This document shows, in pieces, positions 9,848-18,749 of a stretch of DNA of 64,000 nucleotides. This DNA comes from an uncultured Ellagibacter sp. (GTDB lineage Bacteria; Actinomycetota; Coriobacteriia; Coriobacteriales; Eggerthellaceae). The notes beneath the pieces were generated by a model. That model was not told the origin of the DNA and ran no database searches. It was given only the letters and a program-made list of their open reading frames with translations. The position numbers and the translations under genes are program-made. The DNA lies in assembly GCA_934654815.1 (NCBI GenBank), contig CAKUGU010000002.1:22051-86050 (forward strand), read 5' to 3'. Numbering within the stretch: position 1 is the first letter of the stretch; every line of letters begins with the position of its first letter.

Positions 9848-10216
9848 CGGCGCCCAATGACGGTTTTGCAAGGAACACCGCATTTTCCGACCCCGAAATG
9901 GCAGGCAGCGACGGCTTTGTAAAACGAGAAGGTCCCTAATATCATTTTTTCCGAGCGAAATGACGGTCTGTGACGGTTTTGCGAACTTCCGTGGCGGCGC
10001 GGGGCGGGTTTGCAAAAAGGACATGGCGGCCTGCGACGGGTTTGCAAGCGCGCGGCGCGAGGATCACTCGCAAACCCGTCGCAGGCCGCCATGAAGGGGC
10101 GCGTTTTCCGCGAACGGCAGCCTTCCGATTTGCAAACCCGTCCTACGCTGCCATTTCGGACGTTCTTTTGAGCGCTCGGCTCTCTTCTGGCTTGCAAAAC
10201 GGTCGTTGCCTGTCGT
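9848..10216. repeat. Array of seven ~25-bp repeats, four forward then three inverted
   Basis: Related units with core CTGCGACGGGTTTGCAAG occur forward near 9848, 9898, 9960 and 10022 and reversed near 10067, 10131 and 10191. The two central copies (10022-10048 and 10067-10093) are inverted copies matching at 26 of 27 bases around an 18-nt centre. Spacing is about 40-65 bases and the intervening sequence is not conserved. It fills most of the 9698-10619 gap. Open frames crossing it on the minus strand repeat ACDGFA and look like by-products. It could be a nested palindromic intergenic element; the function is unknown. Confidence 0.75.
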
Positions 10217-10619
10217 GGGGAGGGCCAGCTTCCGAAAGCAGCGCTCATGACTTGCTCAGCTTGGAAAGTCGTGTCAATCGGTCAGGCATCGAAGGGCACC
10301 GCGATATGCCCGGATGCACCAAGGACATCCCTGACGTGCGATTCGCCGAAGCGGCCCCTCTTTCGCGCTTGTCGGGTTCTTTTGTGCGTTTGCCTTGCGC
10401 GCAAAACGATGGGTTCCACGAAGAGCACTGCATGGTATACTAACCAAGCTTATGGGAAAACCTGTAGGCAGTAAGTAATGTTGGCCCCCGAGACATGTTT
10501 TGTTGCGCACCGGGTTGCTGCAAGGCGGTTCGGTTCTACCTACGTACGAACATGGTTACACGTAGCAATCAATCATGGCGAAGGGTCCCCGGAATTTGAA
10601 GGTTCGAAAGGGGTCCGTT

Positions 10620-11825
10620 TTGACCGAAATCAAGAACACTTCTGTCATCGATTTCACCGACGTTTCCGACGAGGAAATGAACAAGATGATCGATGGCACG
10701 CTGACCGACTTCGACGAGGGCGATCTCGTTGACGGCACGGTGGTGAAGATCGAGCACGACGAGGTGCTCGTCGACATCGGATTCAAGAGCGAGGGCGTCA
10801 TTCCCGTTCGCGAGCTGTCCATCCGCAAGGATGCCGACCCGTCCGACATCGTCAGCCTCGGCGACAAGATCGAAGCTCTCGTTCTCCAGAAGGAAGACAA
10901 GGACGGCCGTCTGATCCTCTCCAAGAAGCGTGCCGAGTACGAGCGCGCCTGGATCAGCGTTGAGGAGAAGTTCAAGGCCGGCGAAACGGTCACCGGCGAG
11001 GTCATCGAAGTCGTCAAGGGCGGCCTCATCCTCGACATCGGCCTGCGCGGCTTCCTGCCTGCTTCCCTCGTGGACCTTCGCCGCGTGAAGGACCTCGACA
11101 TGTACCTGGGCACCGAAATCGAAGCCCGCGTCATCGAAATGGACCGCAACCGCAACAACGTCGTGCTTTCCCGCCGCGTGCTGCTTGAGGAAGGCCGCAA
11201 GAACGAGCGTGCCGAAATCCTCTCCAAGCTCTCCAAGGGCATGCGCCTCAAGGGCACCGTTTCCTCCATCGTCGACTTCGGCGCATTCGTCGATCTCGGT
11301 GGCATCGACGGTCTGGTTCACATCTCCGAGCTCTCTTGGAACCATGTCAACCATCCGTCCGAGGTCGTCAAGGTTGGCGACGAGGTCGAGGTCGAGGTTC
11401 TCGACGTCGATCTGCAGCGCGAGCGCATCTCCCTCGGCCTCAAGCAGACCACGGAAGATCCGTGGGTCAAGCTCGTCGAGGAGTACCCGGTCGGCTCCAT
11501 CGTCGACGGCAAGGTCACCAAGATCGTCCCGTTCGGCGCGTTCATCGAGCTCGGCAACGGCATCGAGGGCCTCGTGCACATCTCCGAGATGGCTATGCGC
11601 CACATCGACACCCCGGCTCAGGTCGTCAAGCCTGGCCAGGAGGTCAAGGTGAAGGTCATGGAGATCAGCCCCGAGCGTCGTCGTATCTCCCTGTCCATGA
11701 AGGCCGCCGCTGAGGAACTCGGCTACGAGATCGAAGTGGACGAGTCTATCCAGGCCGAGGAAAAGCCGGCCAAGAAGCGCGAGAAGAAGGCTGACAAGCA
11801 GTCCGAGGAAAAGGCTGCCGAATAG
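10620..11825 (+). CDS. rpsA: 30S ribosomal protein S1
   Basis: Four S1 RNA-binding domains follow one another: DEGDLVDGTVVKIEHDEVL, GETVTGEVIEVVKGGLIL, GMRLKGTVSSIVDFGAFV and GSIVDGKVTKIVPFGAFI, with a Lys/Glu-rich C-terminal tail. S1 docks mRNA to the 30S subunit. Four domains and 401 residues fit the shorter S1 of Gram-positive bacteria. I chose the TTG at 10620 because AAAGGGG lies 6 bases upstream; an in-frame ATG at 10575 has no visible ribosome site but would add 15 residues. A TATACT -10 box at 10436-10441 suggests a leader of well over 100 bases, compatible with autoregulation. Confidence 0.92.
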   Translation: MTEIKNTSVIDFTDVSDEEMNKMIDGTLTDFDEGDLVDGTVVKIEHDEVLVDIGFKSEGVIPVRELSIRKDADPSDIVSLGDKIEALVLQKEDKDGRLILSKKRAEYERAWISVEEKFKAGETVTGEVIEVVKGGLILDIGLRGFLPASLVDLRRVKDLDMYLGTEIEARVIEMDRNRNNVVLSRRVLLEEGRKNERAEILSKLSKGMRLKGTVSSIVDFGAFVDLGGIDGLVHISELSWNHVNHPSEVVKVGDEVEVEVLDVDLQRERISLGLKQTTEDPWVKLVEEYPVGSIVDGKVTKIVPFGAFIELGNGIEGLVHISEMAMRHIDTPAQVVKPGQEVKVKVMEISPERRRISLSMKAAAEELGYEIEVDESIQAEEKPAKKREKKADKQSEEKAAE

Positions 11826-11852
11826 CCCGAGCGCTTTCATAGCTTTCCCATG

Positions 11853-11881
11853 AGAACCCGCCGTTTGGCGGGTTCTTTTTT
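11853..11881 (+). terminator. Intrinsic terminator of rpsA
   Basis: AGAACCCGCC (11853-11862), a 4-nt loop and GGCGGGTTCT (11867-11876) form a perfect 10-bp stem followed by T residues. Confidence 0.92.
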
Positions 11882-11948
11882 ATGCGCGACGGCTACACTG
11901 GAATCATCGATTGCAACCGATTCACTTCGTGAGGGAAGGAGCCGCGCG

Positions 11949-12611
11949 ATGGCCGAACCGATTGAGTGGGGCGCGCTTTCCCAGGCGTATGCCTTCTTGG
12001 GGAACTCGCTGCTCTCGCCGATGATTCAAACGTCCGACGCGGGCATCGACCCAGCGTTTTGGGAGGCGTTTCCCGACTTCGGCGATGAGCGCGTCGCGCT
12101 GGCGTGCGAGGATGCGGCAGCATGCGCCCGTGCGTTGTCCGACCGCGGCGAACGAGAGGGCCGCGACCCGGTGGAGCTGGCGTCGACCGAGTTCACGCGG
12201 CTGTTCATCGGCCCGCCGAGTCCCGCTGCGGCCCCGTGGGAATCGTTTTATCGCTCCGAAAGCGAGAACCCGGTGGGGTTCGGGGCGGCGACCTTCGAGA
12301 TGCGCGACCTCTTGCGCGCGGCTGGGCTCGAAGTGAATAACGAGAACAACCAATACGAGGATCACATCGGCCTTGAGCTGCTCTTCCTGTCGGAGCTGTG
12401 CCGCCGCCGTGCGGAAAGCGCGGAGGGAAAGGCGCATGACGACCTTTGCGGCGACTCGGCGATTCTCGCGTTTGTGCGCGACCATCCGCTCGGGTGGATC
12501 GGCACGTTGCGCGAATCTGCGAGCGAAATGGTGTCCGGGGGCTACATTGCGAGTGTTCTCGGCATTGCCGAGGCGCTGCTCGCTTATCTGGCTGAAAGGC
12601 TCGAGTCGTAG
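11949..12611 (+). CDS. TorD/DmsD-family molybdoenzyme chaperone
   Basis: The 220-residue all-helical protein has the TorD signatures: TEFTRLFIGPPSPAAAPWESFY near residue 80 and EDHIGLELLFLSELC near residue 140. Members bind the Tat signal peptide or apo-form of DMSO/TMAO-reductase-type molybdoenzymes and help cofactor insertion. AAGGAG precedes the ATG. No molybdoenzyme gene lies in the window, so the client must be encoded elsewhere. Coriobacteria often carry many such reductases, which makes an unlinked chaperone reasonable. Confidence 0.8.
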   Translation: MAEPIEWGALSQAYAFLGNSLLSPMIQTSDAGIDPAFWEAFPDFGDERVALACEDAAACARALSDRGEREGRDPVELASTEFTRLFIGPPSPAAAPWESFYRSESENPVGFGAATFEMRDLLRAAGLEVNNENNQYEDHIGLELLFLSELCRRRAESAEGKAHDDLCGDSAILAFVRDHPLGWIGTLRESASEMVSGGYIASVLGIAEALLAYLAERLES

Positions 12612-12783
12612 CGGGTTACAGGCGCGAAGCGTGATGCGGCTTATGAACTTGGCGTTCGGCTGCGTGCAAGACACCGCTTCAGCGGCATTAAAAAGACGCT
12701 GAGTTCTAATATTTAACCGCTCACCGATTCATATATGTGTATTATGGTAGTTGATGAGTAGCAATCGTCCGAGGAGGCTAGAC

Positions 12784-13386
12784 ATGAAGAAGCTGTTTAT
12801 CATCGGCGGCATGGGGGCCGGCAAGTCGACGGCACGCAAGGCGCTGGTCGACCAGGGGCTTCCCTATATCGATCTGGATCTTGTCGGGCATCAGGTGCTC
12901 TCTTGGGACACGGTTCGAGAAGAGCTGGAAGAAACGTTCGGTTCCGATATATTCGACGACGAGGGCGCCGTCGACCGCAGGAAGCTCGCGGCGAAGGCGT
13001 TCGCTTCTCCCGCCGATACGCGCAAGCTCAACCGCATCACGCTGCCGCGTATCGAAGAGCTGTTCTCCGACCGCGTTGACGAGCTCGAGCGCATGGGGCA
13101 CAAGGCCGTGGTAGTCGAACAGTCCGTGTTCAAGAACCGCCAGGGGTCGCTCGCATATTGCGCGGATGTCGTTATCGCCATCATCGCTCCGCTCGACATG
13201 CGCATCGAACGTGCCGTGGCGTCCGGGTTCTCCGAGGAAGACGTGCGTAACCGTATCGCCCGCCAGATCAGCGATGCCGATCGCATCGAGGCTGCCGACG
13301 TGGTCTTCAACAACAACGGCACGCCCGACGAGCTGCAGAACCAGATCGTCGCCTGGTGGCAGGAATACGAGAAGTCGATTCATTAA
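12784..13386 (+). CDS. coaE: Dephospho-CoA kinase
   Basis: The 200-residue P-loop kinase phosphorylates dephospho-CoA, the last step of coenzyme A synthesis. Visible features are the Walker A loop GGMGAGKSTARKAL, IDLDLVGHQVL for substrate binding, and IARQISDADRIEAADVVFNN, the family C-terminal motif. GAGGAGG lies just before the ATG. It appears to be a single-gene unit closed by a strong terminator before uvrB. Confidence 0.9.
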   Translation: MKKLFIIGGMGAGKSTARKALVDQGLPYIDLDLVGHQVLSWDTVREELEETFGSDIFDDEGAVDRRKLAAKAFASPADTRKLNRITLPRIEELFSDRVDELERMGHKAVVVEQSVFKNRQGSLAYCADVVIAIIAPLDMRIERAVASGFSEEDVRNRIARQISDADRIEAADVVFNNNGTPDELQNQIVAWWQEYEKSIH

Positions 13387-13420
13387 CGAACACTTGTTCC
13401 TATTTTCATTCTGTGCTATG

Positions 13421-13453
13421 CTGGCCTTCTCAATGGGAAGGCCAGTTTTATTT
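13421..13453 (+). terminator. Intrinsic terminator of coaE
   Basis: CTGGCCTTC (13421-13429) pairs with GAAGGCCAG (13437-13445) and is followed by TTTTATTT. Confidence 0.88.
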
Positions 13454-13522
13454 CCGGGTCGCGGCGAAGCCGGGCGCAGGAGCCTCTGTTCGGCATTACC
13501 TGGGGGAAAGGACAGGTCGTAG

Positions 13523-15673
13523 GTGTCTACGCATCTTAGCAACATCGAAGGCATGGAAATCGCGGGCAAGCTGCCCGAAGTGCGTCTTGCGAACACGCCG
13601 TTCAGGGTGGTTTCGCCTTACGAGCCTGCAGGCGACCAGCCGAAAGCGATCGAGGAATTGGCGCGCGGCGTCGAGGAGGGCATGCGCTACCAAACGCTTT
13701 TGGGTGTCACGGGTTCGGGCAAAACCTTCACCATGGCGAAGACTATCGAGGCGGTGCAGAAGCCGACGCTCGTGCTTGCTCCCAACAAAACGCTTGCCGC
13801 CCAGCTGGCGAGCGAGCTGAAGGAATTCTTCCCGGACAACTCGGTCGTGTACTTCGTCAGCTACTACGATTACTACCAGCCGGAAGCCTATGTGCCTTCT
13901 TCCGACACGTTCATCGAGAAGGACGCGTCCATCAACGAGGAAGTGGAGAAGCTGCGCCATGCAGCAACCTCGGCGCTTCTGTCGCGGCGCGATTGCATCG
14001 TCGTTGCGTCGGTCAGCTGCATCTACGGCATCGGCAGCCCGATGGACTACGCCGGCATGGCCGTCTTCCTGGACAAAGAAAAGCCCGCCGAGCGCGACGA
14101 CGTCATTCATGAACTCATTGACATCCAGTATGATCGCAACGATTACGAGCTGAAACGCGGCACCTTCCGCGTTCGCGGCGACTCGCTCGACGTGTTCCCG
14201 CCCTATGCCGACAACCCCATCCACGTGGAATTCTGGGGCGACGAGGTGGAAACCATCGCGGAAACCGACCACGTCACCGGCGAGATCCTCAACGAGTACG
14301 AGGCGCTGCCCATCTGGCCGGCGTCGCATTACGTCACCGCGCGCCCGAAGATGGACCGAGCGATCAAGACCATCCAGGAAGAGCTGCGCGAGCGCTTGCA
14401 GCAGTTCAAGGAGGAAGGCAAGCTCCTCGAGGCGCAACGCCTGGAAATGCGCACCAATTACGACCTTGAGATGCTGGAAACCATGGGCTTCTGCAGCGGC
14501 ATCGAGAACTACTCGCGGCATCTCGACGGGCGCGAACCGGGCGAACCGCCGTATACGCTCATCGATTATTTCCCGAAGGACTTCCTCTGCATCATCGACG
14601 AGAGCCATGTCACCGTGCCGCAGATTCGCGGCATGCACGAAGGCGACCGCTCGCGCAAGATCACGCTGGCCGAGCACGGGTTTCGCCTTCCGAGCTGCCT
14701 CGACAACCGCCCGCTGCGCTTCGACGAGTTCGAGGAGCGGGTGCCGCAGTTCATCTACGTGTCGGCGACGCCGGGTGACTACGAGGAAAAGGTAAGCCAG
14801 CAGGTGGTCGAGCAGATCATTCGACCGACCGGCCTGCTCGACCCTGAAATCATCGTGCGTTCGAGCGCCAGCCAGATCGACGACATCATCGACGAGGCGA
14901 AAGAACGTGCCGCGCGCGACGAGCGCACGCTCATCACGACGCTCACGAAGAAGATGGCGGAAGACCTGACCGATCACCTGCTTGACCGCGGCGTGAAGGC
15001 GCGCTACATGCATTCCGACATCGCCACGCTCGAACGCGTCGAGATCCTAAGCGATTTGCGTCGCGGCGAGTTCGACACGCTCGTCGGCATCAACCTTCTG
15101 CGCGAGGGCCTCGACTTGCCCGAGGTGTCGCTTGTCGCCATCCTGGATGCCGACAAGGAAGGTTTCCTGCGCAACTACCGTTCGCTCATCCAGACCATCG
15201 GCCGTGCGGCCCGAAATGCGTCGGGCCAGGTCATCATGTATGCTGATAAAACAACCGACTCCATGGACAAGGCCATCACTGAAACGCGGCGTCGTCGCAG
15301 CATCCAGATGGCCTACAACAAGGAACACGGCATCACGCCGCAGACCATCCGCAAGAAGATCAACGACATAATGGGGTCGGTCGCCGAGATACAGGGCGCC
15401 TCCTCCGAGCAGGTGAACAAGGAGCTCGCCGCGCTCTCGCGCGAGGAGGTGCTGCGCGTCATCTCCAGCATGGAGGACGATATGGCGGCCGCATCGCGCG
15501 AGATGGACTTCGAGAGGGCAGCAAGCCTGCGCGATCAGGTAGTGAAGCTGAAAGCCCAGGTGGAAGGATCAAGCGAAGATGACGTGCTGAAGGAGCTGAA
15601 GAAGACGGCGCGCAAGGGCAGCGCGTTCGGCAACAGGAAGAACTCTGCCTACGGGTCGAGCCGCAGAAGTTAG
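13523..15673 (+). CDS. uvrB: UvrABC excision nuclease subunit B
   Basis: The 716-residue UvrB verifies damage and prepares the incision complex in nucleotide excision repair. Helicase motif I is [10 protein letters not shown]; the beta-hairpin region [12 protein letters not shown] is intact; [12 protein letters not shown] is motif II; the later motifs include TIGRAARN. The C-terminal UvrB/UvrC interaction helix pair ([13 protein letters not shown]) is present. The start is GTG at 13523; AAAGGA is about 10 bases upstream. uvrA and uvrC are not in the window. Confidence 0.95.
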   Translation: MSTHLSNIEGMEIAGKLPEVRLANTPFRVVSPYEPAGDQPKAIEELARGVEEGMRYQTLLGVTGSGKTFTMAKTIEAVQKPTLVLAPNKTLAAQLASELKEFFPDNSVVYFVSYYDYYQPEAYVPSSDTFIEKDASINEEVEKLRHAATSALLSRRDCIVVASVSCIYGIGSPMDYAGMAVFLDKEKPAERDDVIHELIDIQYDRNDYELKRGTFRVRGDSLDVFPPYADNPIHVEFWGDEVETIAETDHVTGEILNEYEALPIWPASHYVTARPKMDRAIKTIQEELRERLQQFKEEGKLLEAQRLEMRTNYDLEMLETMGFCSGIENYSRHLDGREPGEPPYTLIDYFPKDFLCIIDESHVTVPQIRGMHEGDRSRKITLAEHGFRLPSCLDNRPLRFDEFEERVPQFIYVSATPGDYEEKVSQQVVEQIIRPTGLLDPEIIVRSSASQIDDIIDEAKERAARDERTLITTLTKKMAEDLTDHLLDRGVKARYMHSDIATLERVEILSDLRRGEFDTLVGINLLREGLDLPEVSLVAILDADKEGFLRNYRSLIQTIGRAARNASGQVIMYADKTTDSMDKAITETRRRRSIQMAYNKEHGITPQTIRKKINDIMGSVAEIQGASSEQVNKELAALSREEVLRVISSMEDDMAAASREMDFERAASLRDQVVKLKAQVEGSSEDDVLKELKKTARKGSAFGNRKNSAYGSSRRS

Positions 15674-15825
15674 GCCTTGCAGGGGGCGCTTCGTCGACGT
15701 GTTGGCCGCGAGCGCGCCGTCTTCGGCAGGGACTCGGCTTGCGGCGTGAGTGCCCTGCGGGTTGCACATGCCGTGCGCGCCTGCCGCTTTGCGAATCGGC
15801 TGCCCGCGTCGCGAAGCTCAGGCGC

Positions 15826-16527
15826 TCACAGTTCGCGGTGCCGGTAGAGCTTGCAGGACAAGGCGCAGCTCGCAGCGTAAATCGCCACGGCGACGACCGC
15901 TGCTGCGAAGAGCAGAAGCGTAAAGCCCGCAGTTGTTGAAGAGGCTTCGTCGATGGTCGCCTCGACGACGGCCATCGCCTCGCTGCCGCCGAAAACGCCG
16001 ATGGCGAGGCACACGAGAAGCACGGCGATAAGCGGGATGAAGCGCACCGCCTTCGTCATGCCGCATTTCGCGATGGCGGGAATCGCGATTGCGAGCATGA
16101 TAAGGCTTGCAATCGCGCCCGCGCAGGGAGCGGCGATAGCCGGCATTGCCTCGGTGCTCTGCGCTATCTGGCTGGCGTTGGGAAGGCTGGGAGCGATTGA
16201 TGCGATCGCTATCGTAAGGAGGCAGATAACCGCCCCGAACAGGATGCCCGCAACGGCGAGCAGCGCGCATGTTGCGTACCGACCCGTGATCACGTTTTCC
16301 CGCGACAGGGGAAGCGCGAGGCGAAACTGCTCCCAGTCGTTCTTCTCGTCAAGCGCGAAAAGGGAAAACCCGATGACGAACGGAACGAGTGCGGCGAATG
16401 CGGCAGGCATGGTGTAGACGTTCCCGATGAAAAAGGACACGACGATGCCGATTGGAATGCTCACGACGGCTTCCTGAGCGAGATACGTTCGTGCCACGAT
16501 GAAATCAAGGGCGATCATGGGTTTCAT
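15826..16527 (-). CDS. ABC-2 type exporter membrane subunit
   Basis: A 233-residue polytopic protein with about six hydrophobic segments. The segment FALDEKNDWEQFRLALPLSR is typical of the cytoplasmic part of ABC-2 permeases controlled by YtrA-like regulators. It starts MKPMIALDFIVARTYL at 16527, preceded on its strand by GAAAGGAGCCC, and overlaps the ATPase gene by 4 bases. Together they should form an exporter; the substrate cannot be read from the sequence (antibiotic or peptide export is common for this class). Confidence 0.82.
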   Translation of the reverse strand: MKPMIALDFIVARTYLAQEAVVSIPIGIVVSFFIGNVYTMPAAFAALVPFVIGFSLFALDEKNDWEQFRLALPLSRENVITGRYATCALLAVAGILFGAVICLLTIAIASIAPSLPNASQIAQSTEAMPAIAAPCAGAIASLIMLAIAIPAIAKCGMTKAVRFIPLIAVLLVCLAIGVFGGSEAMAVVEATIDEASSTTAGFTLLLFAAAVVAVAIYAASCALSCKLYRHREL

Positions 16528-17459
16528 CGAAGGGCTCCTTTCAGCATAAGGCGCATATAGGTTTCGACGTCTACGGCTTCTACCGGGATGGAGGGGAAGC
16601 GCTCCGCGAACGCGAAGCGGTCGGGAACCAGTACCCGCACGGCGCAGGCGTCGCGCTCGAAGCGAAGTTCCCCTTCGCTGTAATCCATGCTCTCTCCTAT
16701 GGCGTCGGTATCGCTCTTGCGGCATAACGCGATGCCTGCCTGGTCGATCGCGTCCTTCCCGACGTCGAATGCCACAGCGCCGTCGTCGATGCACACGATG
16801 CGGTCGGCCGCTTTGTCGAGATCGCTTGTGATATGGGTCGACATGAGCACGGCGCGCGATTCGTCCTCGGCGATGAAACCGCGAAGCATGTCGAGTACTT
16901 CGTCTCGGGCAATGGGATCGAGCCCGGCTGTCGCCTCGTCGAGAATAAGGAGCCGCGGCTTATGGGCGAGTGCGCAAGCAAGCGAGAGCTTCATGCCCAT
17001 ACCGCGCGACAGGTCCTTGACCTTGCTCTTCGGGGAAAGGCGAAACGCCTGCGCAAGGTGTCGGAACGCTTCGTCGTCCCATTTCTCGTAGACGCTTCGC
17101 ATTGCTCTCGCCGTGCTTTCGACGCGGTACTCGTCAGGGAACGAGCATGAGTCGAAGACGACACCGATGTCTTGTTTCAGCTTCGCGAGGCGTTTGCTGA
17201 AAGCTCCGACGACCTCTTCCCCGAAAAGAGCGATGCTGCCGCTATCAGGGGAAATGATGCCGAGGATGGATTTGATGATGGTCGTCTTGCCTGCACCGTT
17301 CGACCCGACGAGCCCGACGATGGTTCCCGGCTCGACGGTGAACGATGCGTCGCGCAAGGAAAACGAGTCGAAGTGCTTTTCGAGCTTCTCAATGCGCAGG
17401 ATCGGGGTCGGCGCGGCGGGGGAGGGGTGCGGCGCCGGAGGGGGTGTAAGGGTGTTCAT
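16524..17459 (-). CDS. ABC transporter ATP-binding protein
   Basis: The 311-residue ATPase contains Walker A GSNGAGKTT, Q-loop region, signature LSRGMGMKLSLACAL, Walker B LLILDEATAGLD and H-loop STHITSDLDKAA. An extra C-terminal ~80-residue region is typical of ABC-2 drug/peptide exporters. The first ~20 residues are Pro-rich. The start is taken at MNTLTPP (17459); an upstream ATG at 17519 would overlap the gntR gene. It is co-transcribed with the permease behind the GntR regulator. Confidence 0.88.
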   Translation of the reverse strand: MNTLTPPPAPHPSPAAPTPILRIEKLEKHFDSFSLRDASFTVEPGTIVGLVGSNGAGKTTIIKSILGIISPDSGSIALFGEEVVGAFSKRLAKLKQDIGVVFDSCSFPDEYRVESTARAMRSVYEKWDDEAFRHLAQAFRLSPKSKVKDLSRGMGMKLSLACALAHKPRLLILDEATAGLDPIARDEVLDMLRGFIAEDESRAVLMSTHITSDLDKAADRIVCIDDGAVAFDVGKDAIDQAGIALCRKSDTDAIGESMDYSEGELRFERDACAVRVLVPDRFAFAERFPSIPVEAVDVETYMRLMLKGALR

Positions 17460-17502
17460 GGGTTGGCCTTCGGTTTCGGTGGGCGGACTGCAACGCGAAT
17501 CC

Positions 17503-17871
17503 TCACTCGGCGAGCGCATCGAGCATCTCGTGCAAGTCTACACGTTCGATTCCGGCGCTTTTCGCCTCGTCAAGGGCCTGAGCGAGGAGCGCTTCGATGC
17601 GCTTCAGCTGCTCTTCGCGCAGAAGCTCGGTGTTGCCGCCGGCGACGAAGCTGCCCTTACCCTGGCGTGTTTCGATGAATCCCGAGGCTTCGAGGTCGGC
17701 ATACGCGCGCTTCGTGGTGATAACGCTCACGTGAAGGTCGTTGGCGAGCGCCCGAATCGAGGGAAGCTGATCGCCTGCCGCAAGCTCGCCTGACATGATG
17801 AGCCCCTTGACCTGGCTTGCGATCTGGTCGTAAATCGGTTTGCTCACGGCGTTCGAGATGATGATATCCAC
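17503..17871 (-). CDS. GntR-family regulator, YtrA type
   Basis: A short GntR protein (122 residues) with a winged helix (KPIYDQIASQVKGLIMSGEL, LPSIRALANDLHVS) and only a short C-terminal helical tail, as in the YtrA subfamily that represses linked ABC exporters. The start is uncertain: GTG at 17871 fits family length, while ATG at 17919 would add 16 residues. It is the first gene of a three-gene unit with the ABC exporter, and a matching dyad lies in its promoter. Confidence 0.85.
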   Translation of the reverse strand: MDIIISNAVSKPIYDQIASQVKGLIMSGELAAGDQLPSIRALANDLHVSVITTKRAYADLEASGFIETRQGKGSFVAGGNTELLREEQLKRIEALLAQALDEAKSAGIERVDLHEMLDALAE

Positions 17872-17977
17872 GTCGAATGGTCCGCTTTCGCATTGGTTGT
17901 CGGATAGGAAGCCGTCCATCCGCCGCGTCCGGCGCATAGACGACCACGGGCTGCCCCAGCTGAAGGCGATGTGCACA

Positions 17978-18028
17978 ATGTATATACCCGATATACACAC
18001 TATAAACAGCGAAAGGCCGGACTGTCAA
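17978..18028 (-). promoter_or_regulatory. Promoter and YtrA-type operator of the ABC exporter operon
   Basis: Read on the minus strand, TTGACA (18028-18023), a 17-bp spacer and TTATAA (18005-18000) form a near-consensus promoter. Immediately downstream, TGTATAT and ATATACA (17978-17984, 17990-17996) form a perfect 7-bp inverted repeat with a 5-bp spacer, placed to block initiation. Binding of the adjacent GntR protein is inferred from position and dyad type. Confidence 0.75.
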
Positions 18029-18106
18029 GAAGTTTCCAACCGCTCGACTCGAATTGCGAAAGGCCTGCGTGTCGCAGCGCGGCAAGAAGCGTACGTCGCG
18101 CGTCGC

Positions 18107-18553
18107 CTACAGCTCGTCGGTGTCGAGCCAGACGGTGAAGGGGCCGTCGTTTATGAGCGACACCTGCATCATGGCACCGAATTCGCCCGTCTCAACTCGG
18201 TCGATGTCTTGGCGTGCCCGCGAGACGAACGCTTCGTAGAGTTGGTTGGCCTTGGGCGGTCGAGCCGCGTCGGTGAAGGAGGGGCGGTTGCCCTTCTTGC
18301 AGTTGGCGTACAGGGTGAACTGCGAAACGACGAGCACGCTTCCGCCCACGTCGGAAAGCGACAGGTTGGTCTTGCCGTTCTCGTCCTCGAAGATGCGGAG
18401 GCGGGAAATCTTGCTCCAGAGCTTTTCGACCTGGGCCTCGGTATCGTCGACCCCGACGCCGAGCAGGATAAGCATGCCGCGGCCGATTTTCCCGATTGTC
18501 TCGCCTTCGACGTCGACATGAGCGTTCGTGACGCATTGGATGAGTGCTCGCAT
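18107..18553 (-). CDS. dtd: D-aminoacyl-tRNA deacylase
   Basis: The 148-residue homodimeric enzyme releases D-amino acids and mischarged glycine from tRNA. The hallmark motifs are [17 protein letters not shown] near residue 80 and the cross-subunit [11 protein letters not shown] at the C-terminus. It starts [13 protein letters not shown], the standard family start. It is divergent from recN and lies after the GntR operon promoter without sharing it. Confidence 0.93.
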   Translation of the reverse strand: MRALIQCVTNAHVDVEGETIGKIGRGMLILLGVGVDDTEAQVEKLWSKISRLRIFEDENGKTNLSLSDVGGSVLVVSQFTLYANCKKGNRPSFTDAARPPKANQLYEAFVSRARQDIDRVETGEFGAMMQVSLINDGPFTVWLDTDEL

Positions 18554-18749
18554 ACTCAGGCTCCCTTGCTTTCGAATCGTGAGCGATAAGTGTACTACGC
18601 CTGCGCGCAGTCAGTGCTCTCCCGTCAAAAAAAGAAACATTTGTACGAAAAACAAGACTCTTACGATATACTTGCTAACAAGAAAATGCTGACACCGCCG
18701 CTCGAATCGGCGTCGCCAGCCTTCATCCATTTCAAGGAAAGGGTGCTCG

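Noticed and set aside
9848..10216. Possible CRISPR array
   Set aside because: Repeat orientation flips in the middle, units diverge, spacing varies and no cas gene is present.
9763..10248. 161-residue minus-strand reading frame across the repeat array
   Set aside because: Its only pattern is ACDGFA-like peptides produced by the DNA repeats themselves, with no ribosome site and no known domain; the inverted units explain it.
18630..18672. LexA/SOS box upstream of recN
   Set aside because: Only a loose match (ACATTTGTACG) was seen, and the -10-like TATACT has no -35 at proper distance, so I do not claim SOS control.
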